From assembly GCF_018918055.1 (NCBI RefSeq), contig NZ_JAHLPS010000011.1, positions 1-44,558 on the forward strand: a DNA stretch of 44,558 bases, written 5' to 3'. A program made the translations under genes and the position numbers. Below, one piece after another: positions 36,099 to 44,492 of this stretch. Numbering within the stretch: the stretch's first letter is position 1; each line of letters starts with the position of its first letter. This DNA is from Caproiciproducens sp. MSJ-32. Its GTDB lineage: Bacteria; Bacillota; Clostridia; Clostridiales; Clostridiaceae. Under the pieces are notes generated by a model. The model was given only the letters and a program-made list of their open reading frames with translations. It made no database searches and was not told the origin of the DNA.

Positions 36099-36110
36099 GG
36101 AGTGTAACTG

Positions 36111-36809
36111 ATGGGAAAATTTAATATTAAAGAAGTTGAGGAGGTTGTAGGGGTTACTTTTAATGAAAAGAATTTACTAAAAGCAGCCTTAACACATAGT
36201 TCTTATGCTAATCAGCATAAGGATCAAGAATATAATGAGAGATTAGAATTTTTGGGAGATGCAGTTTTACAATTATGTATTACAGAATATTTATTTTTAA
36301 ATTATAAAGATAAAAGTGAAGGAGAATTAACTAAAATAAGAAGTCTTATAGTTTGTGAAAATTCTCTTTATGAAATTGGCAAAAAGCTGGATTTAGGATA
36401 TTTTATAAGAATAAGCAGAGGAGAAGAACTTACTGGCGGCAGGGAAAGAGCTTCAATTACTGCAGATGCTGTTGAAGCATTGATTGCAGCAATATATTTA
36501 GATAAAGGGATAGAATATACTAAGGATTATATTATTGGACATTTTAAAGAAATAATTGAGAAGGCGATAAAAAATGATATTATATTAGATTATAAAACAA
36601 AGCTTCAAGAAGAACTTCAAAAATCGGGAGAAGTTTCAATAGTATATGAATTATTAAAATATGAAGGGCCTCCTCATAGGAGAAAATTTTATACTTCAGT
36701 TATTATTGAAAATAAAGAACTAGGAAGAGGAGAAGGATATAGCAAAAAAGAAGCAGAGCAGAATGCAGCAAAGGAAGCCTTAAGAATTTTGGAGGGAAGA
36801 AATGAGTAA
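36111..36809 (+). CDS. rnc: Ribonuclease III
   Basis: Double-strand specific endoribonuclease for rRNA processing and mRNA turnover. The 232-residue product has the catalytic signature ERLEFLGDAVLQL, the second acidic motif TADAVEALIAAIY with Asp/Glu metal ligands, and a C-terminal double-stranded-RNA-binding domain ending in GEGYSKKEAEQNAAKEALR. AAGGAG precedes the ATG with 8-base spacing. The last 8 bases overlap the next gene. Position between acpP and smc is the usual one. Confidence 0.98.
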   Translation: MGKFNIKEVEEVVGVTFNEKNLLKAALTHSSYANQHKDQEYNERLEFLGDAVLQLCITEYLFLNYKDKSEGELTKIRSLIVCENSLYEIGKKLDLGYFIRISRGEELTGGRERASITADAVEALIAAIYLDKGIEYTKDYIIGHFKEIIEKAIKNDIILDYKTKLQEELQKSGEVSIVYELLKYEGPPHRRKFYTSVIIENKELGRGEGYSKKEAEQNAAKEALRILEGRNE

Positions 36810-37836
36810 AAAACATTATATTATTCCAATATTTATTTCTCATGTTGGCTGCCCTCATCAATGTGTTTTTTGCAATCAAGATAAAATTGCAAGAACTTTG
36901 CAAAAGGAAGTTACGGCAGAGGAAGTTGAAGAAACAATAAGAGAGTATTTAGATACTATTGATAAAAATAATGCAATAGTGGAAGTTTCATTTTTTGGAG
37001 GAACCTTTACTGCAATACCTGTAAATAAGCAAAAAGAACTCTTGAGGGTAGCAAAGGTTTATAAAGAAAAGGGCTTAATTGATAAGATTAGAATGTCTAC
37101 TAGACCAGATGCTATTAATAGCTATATTTTAAATTACTTAAAGGAATATAAGGTTGATATAATAGAGTTAGGTGTACAATCTTTGGATAATGAAATTCTA
37201 AGGCTTTCTGGAAGGGGACATAGTGCTGAAGATGTAGAAAAATCATCAAAATTAATTAAGGAATATGGTTTTATCTTAGGGCATCAAATTATGCCAGGTT
37301 TGCCAGGAGATAATTTTGAAAGAGATATAGAAACGGCAAAAAAATCAATTGAAATGAAGCCTGATATTTGTAGAATATATCCTTCTCTTGTAATAAAGGA
37401 TACGCCTATGGAAGAAATGTATTATAGAGGAATTTATAAACCATATACATTAGAGGAAGCGGTTGAAATTTCTAAAAAAATCTATCAACTTTATAAAGAG
37501 GCAAAGGTAAATATTATAAGAATTGGCCTTCAAGCAACGGATACTATAACCCTTGGTAAAGATGTAATAAGCGGCCCTTTTCATCCTTCCTTTAGAGAAT
37601 TAGTAGAAGGCAGTTTAATGTGTGATAAAATAAAAAATTCTATTAAATCTGAAGAAGATATTATTATTGAGTTAAATTCTAGAGATTTAAGTAAACTTTA
37701 TGCTAATAAAAAGTTTTATTTTAATAAGCTTAAAGAAAATCATAAAGGAAAAATCAGTGTTAGAACTAATGATAAGATAGCAAGAGATAATATAAATATA
37801 ATTGTCCTAAAAAGATTAGAAAAGATAACAATTTAG
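36802..37836 (+). CDS. Elp3-like radical SAM protein without acetyltransferase domain
   Basis: Radical SAM protein with cluster motif CPHQCVFC (C17-x3-C21-x2-C24 approximately), the SAM-binding FFGGTFTAIP, and the segments STRPDAINSYIL, ELGVQSLDNEILRLSGRGH, HQIMPGLPGD and CRIYPSLVIKDTPMEE, all resembling the catalytic half of Elongator subunit 3. The C-terminal GNAT acetyltransferase domain found in Elp3 is missing: the protein ends at 344 residues. It is often found between rnc and smc in clostridia. It overlaps rnc by 8 bases. The substrate is unknown; tRNA or other RNA modification is a guess. Confidence 0.85.
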   Translation: MSKKHYIIPIFISHVGCPHQCVFCNQDKIARTLQKEVTAEEVEETIREYLDTIDKNNAIVEVSFFGGTFTAIPVNKQKELLRVAKVYKEKGLIDKIRMSTRPDAINSYILNYLKEYKVDIIELGVQSLDNEILRLSGRGHSAEDVEKSSKLIKEYGFILGHQIMPGLPGDNFERDIETAKKSIEMKPDICRIYPSLVIKDTPMEEMYYRGIYKPYTLEEAVEISKKIYQLYKEAKVNIIRIGLQATDTITLGKDVISGPFHPSFRELVEGSLMCDKIKNSIKSEEDIIIELNSRDLSKLYANKKFYFNKLKENHKGKISVRTNDKIARDNINIIVLKRLEKITI

Positions 37837-37874
37837 TATTATTTTTTAGTGCAAATAAAATTGTTGTTTTATAT

Positions 37875-37886
37875 AAGAAGATTGAT
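37875..37886 (+). repeat. Duplicate copy of a terminator arm
   Basis: AAGAAGATTGAT is a copy of the left arm of the downstream terminator and is fully complementary to ATCAATCTTCTT (37956-37967) of its right arm, so it could form an alternative pairing. Confidence 0.4.
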
Positions 37887-37940
37887 TAAAAGTCTTTTAA
37901 GCCCAGTCCTTTTATTCTCAATTGTGAGCTGTGATTTGCA

Positions 37941-37970
37941 AAAAAGAAGATTGCTATCAATCTTCTTTTT
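37941..37970 (+). terminator. Terminator upstream of the smc operon
   Basis: AAAAAGAAGATTG (37941-37953), loop CTAT, CAATCTTCTTTTT (37958-37970). Perfect 13-bp stem with A-tract and T-tract. Confidence 0.9.
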
Positions 37971-37976
37971 TGCTAA

Positions 37977-38005
37977 TTGATATTTTTTTTTCTTTAATAT
38001 AAACT
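37977..38005 (+). promoter_or_regulatory. Candidate promoter for the small gene and smc
   Basis: TTGATA (37977-37982), a T-rich 17-base spacer and TAAACT (38000-38005), just after the terminator and 23 bases before the small gene. Confidence 0.35.
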
Positions 38006-38028
38006 AAATAAGAGTAGGAGTGATGTTT

Positions 38029-38121
38029 ATGAAGAAGAAAACAAGACAAAAAATGATTAATATTATAACTATAATTTTAATAATAATGGTTACCGCTAGT
38101 TTGCTGGTATCATTGATATAG
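38029..38121 (+). CDS. 30-residue single-pass membrane peptide before smc (DUF4044/Prli42-like)
   Basis: The peptide starts MKKKTRQKMINII, then an uninterrupted hydrophobic stretch of about 20 residues (ITIILIIMVTASLLVSLI) to the C-terminus: a basic cytoplasmic end and one membrane helix. TAGGAG (38015-38020) lies 8 bases before ATG 38029, so translation is likely. Short Lys-rich/hydrophobic peptides of this layout are known in Firmicutes (DUF4044, and Prli42 of the stressosome), but at this length similarity cannot prove membership. It ends 15 bases before smc and shares its transcript. Confidence 0.65.
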   Translation: MKKKTRQKMINIITIILIIMVTASLLVSLI

Positions 38122-38136
38122 GCGGGGAGTGTATCT

Positions 38137-41100
38137 ATGTTTTTAAAATCCATAGAAATAAGGGGTTTTAAATCCTTTGCAGATAAAACTATATTAAATT
38201 TTAAAGAAGGGGTAACTGCTGTAGTTGGACCAAATGGAAGTGGGAAAAGTAATATTTCTGATGCTGTAAGATGGGTTCTTGGAGAACAAAGTGCTAAAAC
38301 TCTAAGAGGCGGAAAGATGGAAGATATTATTTTTGCAGGGACCCAATATAGAAAGCCTGTTGGATTAGCTCAAGTTTCATTAACCTTAGATAATTCTGAC
38401 AACTCTTTAGATACAGAATATTCTGAGATTACTGTTACAAGAAGAATTTTTAGATCAGGAGAAACAGAATATTTATTAAATAATCAAAAGTGCAGATTAA
38501 AAGATATTCAGAATCTATTTATGGATACCGGTATTGGTAAGGAAGGTTACTCTCTTATTGGACAAGGTAAAATTGAAGCTATATTAAGTGGAAAGGCTGA
38601 AGATAGAAGAGCTCTTTTAGAAGAAGCTGCTGGAATTGTTAAATATAAAACAAGAAAGGAAGAAGCTGAACGTAGATTAGAGAATACAGAAAATAATTTG
38701 ATTAGAATAAGAGATATAATACATACATATGAAGAAAGAATAGAGCCTTTAAGGGAAGAAAGGGAGAAGGCTTTAAGGTATAAAGCTTTAGCTGATGAGT
38801 TAAAGATGAAAGAAGTATCTCTTTTGGTAGAAAATATTAAAAGGGTAGAAAAGGATTTAGAAGAAGTCAAAAGAGATATAGATAAAAGAATTACAGAAAT
38901 TAATGAAAAAAGAGAAGAATTAGAAATTGAGAAAAAAGATTATATAAATTTTGAAAAAGAAATAGAAACTTTAGAAAATAAAAATCAAAGTGAAAAAGAA
39001 GAATATTATGCCAAGAAAGATAAGCTAAATGAAAATCATAGAAATATTGAAATATTTAAGGAAAGAATATCTAATCTAGAAGGAGTAATTAATAAAAGTT
39101 TATTGGAAATCAATGAGATAAATAATTATTTAGCTTCTTTAGAAACTGAAAGGAATATTTTACTTGAAAATCTTCAAGAAAAGATAAAAGAGCAATTAAA
39201 AAAAGATAATGAGATTAATATTATGGAAAATAATATTAAATCAATATCAAAACTTATTGAAGATTTTGAAAAAGAAATATCTGCTATTAAAGATGAAGAA
39301 TTTGATTTTTTAAGCAAAATTTCTGAAACTAAGAATAAAATTGCCTTATTAAGTAAAGAAATTTCAAATAAAGAACAAATATCTTTAAATTCTGAAAACT
39401 CTATTCAAATAATAAAAGATAATATAAAGATTAATTTAGCTACTATTGAAGGATTAAAAAGAAAAATTACTGAATGTAAAGAAGAAAAGCGAATCCTTGA
39501 AGAAAAAATATCAATAGATAAAAAGAAGTTAAGTTCTTTGATTAAAGATAGAACAAAAATTGAAAGTAAGATTAGAGAAATATCAAAAAATATAAATATG
39601 TTTGAGGGAAAACTCGGAACCTTAAAGGATTTAGAAAAAAATTATGAAGGCTACAATCTTTCTGTAAAGAGGCTTATGGAAAGAATACAAGAAGGAAAAA
39701 TAAAGGATGCTAAAGATACAAAGGTTTTAGGAGAGATCTTTCAGGTTGATAAAAAATATGAAACTGCAATTGAAATTGCTTTAGGAGGAACTATTTCTAA
39801 TATCATTACAAAAGATGAAGAAGTAGCAAAAAAATTAATTAATTATTTAAAGATGAATTCTTTAGGAAGAGCAACCTTTCTGCCTTTAAATATTATTAGA
39901 GGCAATAAGCTGAATATTTCGAAGGAAATCGAAAGGACAGAAGGTTTTTTAGGATTAGCCTCTGATCTTTTAATTTATAATCCAATATATAAAGAAATTA
40001 TTGAATATGCCTTAGGAAAAACTATAGTCGCATCAGATATGGATGCTGCTTTTAAAATATCAAAAATTTATAGTCATAAAGTAAAAGTTGTTACTCTAGA
40101 TGGAGAGGTAATTAATCCAGGGGGAGCTTTAACTGGTGGAAGTATTTATAATAAAAATAAAGCGAGTATTTTAGGAAGAAAAAGAGAACTTCAAGAACTA
40201 GAAGAAAGTATTGAGATTAATAAAAGGGAATATGCTAATGAATTAGAAAACTTAGATAAATTAAAGTTAGAAATAAAGGAATTAGATGAAAAAATTCTAA
40301 ATTATAATGATGAACTTCACATTAAAAATATTGATATTGCTAAATTTGAAAGTGAAGAATTAGTTTTAGATAAAGAAAAGCATAAGCTTAAGAGTTCATT
40401 AGAAGTTGCTGAAAATGAAATTAATATTAATAAAGATAATTTAGAAAAGTTAAGAATAGAACTTGAGAAAAATAAAGGAATATTGATTGAGCTTGAAAAG
40501 AATAGTCTTGAAAGCAAGAACAGGGCTTTAGATTTAGAAAAAACAATTAGTGAGAAAAGAAAGATTTATGAAGAAAAGAAAGAAGATCTTGTAAAAATAA
40601 AAATTAATAAGGCATCTTTAGATGAAAGTATTTATGGTACACAAAGTGAAATAAAACGTAAAGAAAAAGAAATAATAGAAAGAAAAGAAAAAATAAATAA
40701 ATTAAATAGAGAGATAAAGGAACAAAAAGAAGTTATAGAAAAACTTCATAAAGAGATAGAAGAAAAATTAAAATTAATAGAAATTATTAATAATAGATTA
40801 AAGGAATTAGAGGAAGTATTTAAAAGGGATGAAATTAATAGAATAAGTTTAAAGGATAAGTCAAAAATAAAAAGTGAAATTATTAATAAGTTAGTAGAAG
40901 AAATTCAACATAAAGAAAGTGAATTAAATAAAAGGGAAATTATATCTGCAAAGTTTGAAAATGAAAGGGAAAATTGCTATAAAAAACTTAATGAAGAACA
41001 AAATCTGACATTAGCAGAAGCTAGTGAAATTGCAGTTGAAATTAATAATATAGGAGAAGTTAAGGATAGTATTAGAAGTCTTAAAAATAAAATAGCAAGT

Positions 41101-41700
41101 ATAGGTGTAGTTAACTTAAAAGCTATATCAGAATATGAAGAAGTTTGTGAAAAATATGAATTTATGTCAAAACAAGAAGAGGATTTAAATAAATCCAAAG
41201 AAGAGTTAATTACAGTAATTAATGAAATGACAGAAAAAATGAAGGAACTATTTGTTGAAAACTTTAAAATTATAAATAAAAACTTTAATGAAACCTTTAG
41301 GGAATTATTTAAAGGAGGAAATGCTGAGCTTATATTAGGGGAAGGGGACGAGCTTTCTGCTAGTATAGACATAAATGTTCAGCCTCCAGGCAAAAAACTT
41401 CAAAATATTAACTTGATGTCAGGAGGAGAAAAGGTTCTATCAGCTATAGCACTTTTATTTTCTATTCTTAAAATGAAGCCAACGCCTTTTTGTATATTAG
41501 ATGAAATTGAGGCAGCCCTTGATGATGCCAATGTTATAAGATATGCCGAATTTCTAAAGAAATTCTCAGAAAAGATTCAATTTATTGTGATAACTCATAG
41601 AAAGGGAACCATGGAAGCAAGTGATATTTTATATGGTGTTACCATGGAGGAAAAAGGAGTATCTAAAGTTGTATCGGTAGACTTAAATAGTAGAAATTAG
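38137..41700 (+). CDS. smc: Chromosome partition protein SMC
   Basis: Chromosome-condensing ATPase that, with ScpA and ScpB, extrudes DNA loops and aids segregation. The 1187-residue protein has Walker A GPNGSGKS (31-38) at the N-terminus, two long coiled coils, a hinge at about 525-670 (KVLGEIF ... NPGGALTGGS), the ABC signature LMSGGEK (near 1093) and Walker B CILDEIEAALDD with E1123. Heptad repeats are rich in Lys/Glu/Ile. GGCGGGGAG precedes the start. ftsY follows after 10 bases. scpA/scpB are not in this window. Confidence 0.98.
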   Translation: MFLKSIEIRGFKSFADKTILNFKEGVTAVVGPNGSGKSNISDAVRWVLGEQSAKTLRGGKMEDIIFAGTQYRKPVGLAQVSLTLDNSDNSLDTEYSEITVTRRIFRSGETEYLLNNQKCRLKDIQNLFMDTGIGKEGYSLIGQGKIEAILSGKAEDRRALLEEAAGIVKYKTRKEEAERRLENTENNLIRIRDIIHTYEERIEPLREEREKALRYKALADELKMKEVSLLVENIKRVEKDLEEVKRDIDKRITEINEKREELEIEKKDYINFEKEIETLENKNQSEKEEYYAKKDKLNENHRNIEIFKERISNLEGVINKSLLEINEINNYLASLETERNILLENLQEKIKEQLKKDNEINIMENNIKSISKLIEDFEKEISAIKDEEFDFLSKISETKNKIALLSKEISNKEQISLNSENSIQIIKDNIKINLATIEGLKRKITECKEEKRILEEKISIDKKKLSSLIKDRTKIESKIREISKNINMFEGKLGTLKDLEKNYEGYNLSVKRLMERIQEGKIKDAKDTKVLGEIFQVDKKYETAIEIALGGTISNIITKDEEVAKKLINYLKMNSLGRATFLPLNIIRGNKLNISKEIERTEGFLGLASDLLIYNPIYKEIIEYALGKTIVASDMDAAFKISKIYSHKVKVVTLDGEVINPGGALTGGSIYNKNKASILGRKRELQELEESIEINKREYANELENLDKLKLEIKELDEKILNYNDELHIKNIDIAKFESEELVLDKEKHKLKSSLEVAENEININKDNLEKLRIELEKNKGILIELEKNSLESKNRALDLEKTISEKRKIYEEKKEDLVKIKINKASLDESIYGTQSEIKRKEKEIIERKEKINKLNREIKEQKEVIEKLHKEIEEKLKLIEIINNRLKELEEVFKRDEINRISLKDKSKIKSEIINKLVEEIQHKESELNKREIISAKFENERENCYKKLNEEQNLTLAEASEIAVEINNIGEVKDSIRSLKNKIASIGVVNLKAISEYEEVCEKYEFMSKQEEDLNKSKEELITVINEMTEKMKELFVENFKIINKNFNETFRELFKGGNAELILGEGDELSASIDINVQPPGKKLQNINLMSGGEKVLSAIALLFSILKMKPTPFCILDEIEAALDDANVIRYAEFLKKFSEKIQFIVITHRKGTMEASDILYGVTMEEKGVSKVVSVDLNSRN

Positions 41701-41710
41701 GAGGATAAAT

Positions 41711-42625
41711 ATGTTTGGAAAATTTTTTGAAAATTTAAAAACTGGATTAACAAAGACTAAGAATGCTTTAACAGATAAGATAAATGAAACTCTTAAGCTT
41801 GCAATTACAATAGATGATGATTTATATGAAGAACTAGAAGAAATTTTAGTTATGGCAGATATAGGTATGGATACAACTATTGATATAATTGAGAGATTAA
41901 AAAATAAAATAAGAAAAGAAAAAATAAATGATCCTAATAAAGTTTATGATGCCTTAAAAGAAGTGATTAAAGAAATGCTTCTAGAGGGAACAGAAAATAT
42001 AAATAATGAAGATTACGATAAAAAAGTTATGTTGATTATAGGAGTAAATGGTGCTGGTAAAACAACTTCTATTGGTAAATTGGCTGCAAAAAATAAAAAG
42101 GATGGCAAGAGGGTCCTACTTGCTGCAGCCGATACCTTTAGAGCTGCTGCTATTGATCAACTAGAAGTATGGAGCAAAAGAGCGGGAGTAGATATTGTAA
42201 AACATTCTGAAGGATCAGATCCTGCAGCCGTAGTTTTTGATGCTATTTCTGCTTCAAAGGCAAGAAATATTGATTTATTAATTTGTGATACAGCTGGAAG
42301 GCTTCATAATAAGAAAAATTTAATGGATGAACTTGCAAAGATAGGCAGAATTTTAGACAGAGAATATAAAGAAGCTAAAAAGGAAACTTTATTAGTTTTA
42401 GACGGAACTACTGGCCAAAATGCTGTAAATCAAGCAAAACAATTTATGGAAGCTTGCCTAATCGATGGGATAATATTAACAAAACTTGATGGAACAGCAA
42501 AAGGCGGAGTTGTTATTTCAATTAAAAATACTTTAAATATTCCAGTAAGATATATTGGAGTAGGAGAAGGTATTGATGATCTTCAGGAATTTAATGCAGA
42601 AGAATTTGTTGAAGCATTATTTTAA
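41711..42625 (+). CDS. ftsY: Signal recognition particle receptor FtsY
   Basis: Membrane-associated GTPase that receives ribosome-SRP complexes. The 304-residue product has an N domain of helices (about 1-95), then the NG-type GTPase: GVNGAGKTT (111-119), DTFRAAAIDQLEVW, DTAGR (193-197), TKLDGTAKGG and GVGEGIDDLQEF. It starts directly with a short amphipathic helix (MFGKFFENLKTGL); the long acidic A domain of E. coli FtsY is missing, as in many Gram-positives. AGGAGG precedes the ATG. Confidence 0.97.
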   Translation: MFGKFFENLKTGLTKTKNALTDKINETLKLAITIDDDLYEELEEILVMADIGMDTTIDIIERLKNKIRKEKINDPNKVYDALKEVIKEMLLEGTENINNEDYDKKVMLIIGVNGAGKTTSIGKLAAKNKKDGKRVLLAAADTFRAAAIDQLEVWSKRAGVDIVKHSEGSDPAAVVFDAISASKARNIDLLICDTAGRLHNKKNLMDELAKIGRILDREYKEAKKETLLVLDGTTGQNAVNQAKQFMEACLIDGIILTKLDGTAKGGVVISIKNTLNIPVRYIGVGEGIDDLQEFNAEEFVEALF

Positions 42626-42647
42626 AAAGATAAATAAAAAATATTAT

Positions 42648-42673
42648 GGTGTTAAGTAAAAATACTTGACACC
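42648..42673 (+). promoter_or_regulatory. 26-base imperfect palindrome overlapping the ylxM promoter
   Basis: GGTGTTAAGTA (42648-42658), loop AAAA, TACTTGACACC (42663-42673). Eleven positions pair, with one G-T. The right half contains the -35 box TTGACA. No T-tract follows, so it is unlikely to be only a terminator of ftsY; a repressor-binding site is plausible. Confidence 0.55.
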
Positions 42674-42694
42674 TCAGGATAGTTTTGTTAAAAT
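42666..42694 (+). promoter_or_regulatory. Strong sigma-A promoter of ylxM-ffh
   Basis: Consensus TTGACA (42666-42671), exact 17-base spacer and TAAAAT (42689-42694), 24 bases before the ylxM start. Confidence 0.75.
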
Positions 42695-42718
42695 CTTTTC
42701 TGTGGTAAGGTGAGAACA

Positions 42719-43048
42719 ATGGAAGATAGAGTTGAAATTTCATTACTAATAGATCTATATGGTTCATTACTAACAGAAAAGCAACTTAAAATTATGGAGC
42801 TTTATTATAATGAGGATTTTTCCTTGGCTGAAATTGCTGAATTAAATAACACAAGCCGTCAAGCTATCCATGATTTAATAAAAAGATGTTATAAACAACT
42901 ACTATCCTATGAAAGTAAACTTAATTTACTTGAAAAAAGTATAAAGAAAGAAAAAATAATTAATAATCTTTTAGAAAGATTACAAGAAAAATATTTCATT
43001 AGTTCTGAAGATTATGAAATATTTCGATCAATTCTAAAAGATTTGTAA
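42719..43048 (+). CDS. ylxM: YlxM/p13-like helix-turn-helix protein
   Basis: YlxM (p13 in mycoplasmas) is a sigma-70 region-4-like protein made with Ffh; in streptococci it was found to modulate SRP activity. The 109-residue protein has [49 protein letters not shown] in its N-terminal half, a clear sigma-4-like helix-turn-helix, and a charged helical C-terminus. A GTG at 42710 overlaps the ribosome binding site AAGGTGAG, so ATG 42719 is chosen. ffh follows 18 bases after its stop. Confidence 0.93.
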   Translation: MEDRVEISLLIDLYGSLLTEKQLKIMELYYNEDFSLAEIAELNNTSRQAIHDLIKRCYKQLLSYESKLNLLEKSIKKEKIINNLLERLQEKYFISSEDYEIFRSILKDL

Positions 43049-43066
43049 ATCATAGGAGGTTAATAA

Positions 43067-44419
43067 ATGGCTTTTGAGGGTTTATCAGAAAAACTTCAGG
43101 AAGCTTTCAAAAAGCTTAGAGGTAAAGGAAAGCTTACTGAAAAAGATATAAAAGAAGTCATGAGAGAAGTAAAGCTTGCGTTGCTTGAAGCTGATGTAAA
43201 CTTTAAAGTTGTTAAAAAGTTAATTTCAAATATCAGTGAAAAGTGTGTTGGTAGTGAAGTTCTTGAAAGCTTGACACCAGCTCAACAAGTTATTAAAATT
43301 GTTAACGACGAACTTACAGCTCTTATGGGAAGCAGCGAAAGCGGAATTAATTTTAACTCAGTAGGTCCAACAGTAATTATGATGGTTGGGCTTCAAGGGG
43401 CAGGTAAAACTACAATGAGTGGTAAACTTGCGCTAAAACTAAGAAAACAAAATAAGAAACCTTTATTGGTAGCTTGTGACGTTTATAGACCAGCAGCTAT
43501 TAAGCAATTAGAAGTTGTTGGTAAACAAATTGATATTCCAGTTTTCCAAATGGGTGATAAGGTAAACCCTGTAGATATAGCCAAAGCAGGTATAGCTCAT
43601 GGAAGACAAAATGGCAACAATGTAATAATAATTGATACAGCTGGTAGACTTCATATAGATGATAATCTAATGGAAGAGCTTAAAAATATTAAAGCTGAAG
43701 TAAAACCTAATGAAATATTACTTGTAGTTGATTCAATGACAGGTCAAGATGCAGTAAATGTTGCAGAAAGTTTCAATGAAGCATTAGATATTTCAGGAGT
43801 TATACTTACAAAACTTGATGGAGATACAAGAGGTGGAGCAGCTTTATCAATTAGACATATTATAGAAAAGCCAATAAAATTTATAGGTGTTGGCGAAAAG
43901 ATGAGCGATATTGAAGTCTTCTATCCAGATAGAATGGCTTCAAGAATTCTAGGAATGGGAGATGTTCTTTCATTAATAGAAAAAGCTCAAGAAGCTATTG
44001 ATGAAAAAGAAGCAAGAGAACTAAGTGTCAAAATGCTAGAAAATGATTTTACTTATGATGATTATTTAGTGGCAATGGATCAAATGAAAAAACTTGGTTC
44101 TTTGAGTAAAATAATTGACATGATACCGGGGATTCCTAAGGAAATAAAAAATATAGATTTTGATGCTAGTGAAAAACAATTAGCAAAGATAAGAGCTATT
44201 ATTTATTCTATGACACCTAAAGAGAGAAGAAATCCAAAGCTCATAGCTGGATCTTCTTCAAGGAAAAAGAGAATAGCAAAGGGATCTGGTACAACATTAC
44301 AGGATGTTAACAAACTTATTAAAGGTTTTGACATGATGAGAAAACAAATGAAGCAAATGAAATCTCTTCAGAAAAAATCTAAAAAAGGTTTTTTTGGTAA
44401 AATGCCTTTTTTAAGTTAA
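43067..44419 (+). CDS. ffh: Signal recognition particle protein Ffh (SRP54)
   Basis: GTPase that binds signal sequences and the SRP RNA. The 450-residue product has an N domain, a G domain with GLQGAGKTT (108-116), DVYRPAAIKQLE, DTAGRLHID, TKLDGDTRGGA and GVGEKMSDIEVF, and a C-terminal M domain with Met-rich helices (MTPKERRNPKLI, SGTTLQDVNKLIKGFDMMRKQMKQM) that holds the RNA and the signal-binding groove. AGGAGG precedes the ATG. The usual next gene, rpsP, would lie beyond the window. Confidence 0.98.
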   Translation: MAFEGLSEKLQEAFKKLRGKGKLTEKDIKEVMREVKLALLEADVNFKVVKKLISNISEKCVGSEVLESLTPAQQVIKIVNDELTALMGSSESGINFNSVGPTVIMMVGLQGAGKTTMSGKLALKLRKQNKKPLLVACDVYRPAAIKQLEVVGKQIDIPVFQMGDKVNPVDIAKAGIAHGRQNGNNVIIIDTAGRLHIDDNLMEELKNIKAEVKPNEILLVVDSMTGQDAVNVAESFNEALDISGVILTKLDGDTRGGAALSIRHIIEKPIKFIGVGEKMSDIEVFYPDRMASRILGMGDVLSLIEKAQEAIDEKEARELSVKMLENDFTYDDYLVAMDQMKKLGSLSKIIDMIPGIPKEIKNIDFDASEKQLAKIRAIIYSMTPKERRNPKLIAGSSSRKKRIAKGSGTTLQDVNKLIKGFDMMRKQMKQMKSLQKKSKKGFFGKMPFLS

Positions 44420-44438
44420 TATATTAGTAAGTTTAATG

Positions 44439-44492
44439 ATTGTGTAAAGTAAATATGAAAAAATAGCGTAGCTACATGTATAATTACACAAT
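44439..44492 (+). repeat. Inverted repeat downstream of ffh
   Basis: ATTGTGTAA (44439-44447) and TTACACAAT (44484-44492), with GTAGCTAC palindrome at 44468-44475 in the loop. No T-tract directly after. The remaining bases to 44558 are AT-rich and show no gene; a ribosome binding site or start for rpsP is not reached. Confidence 0.35.
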
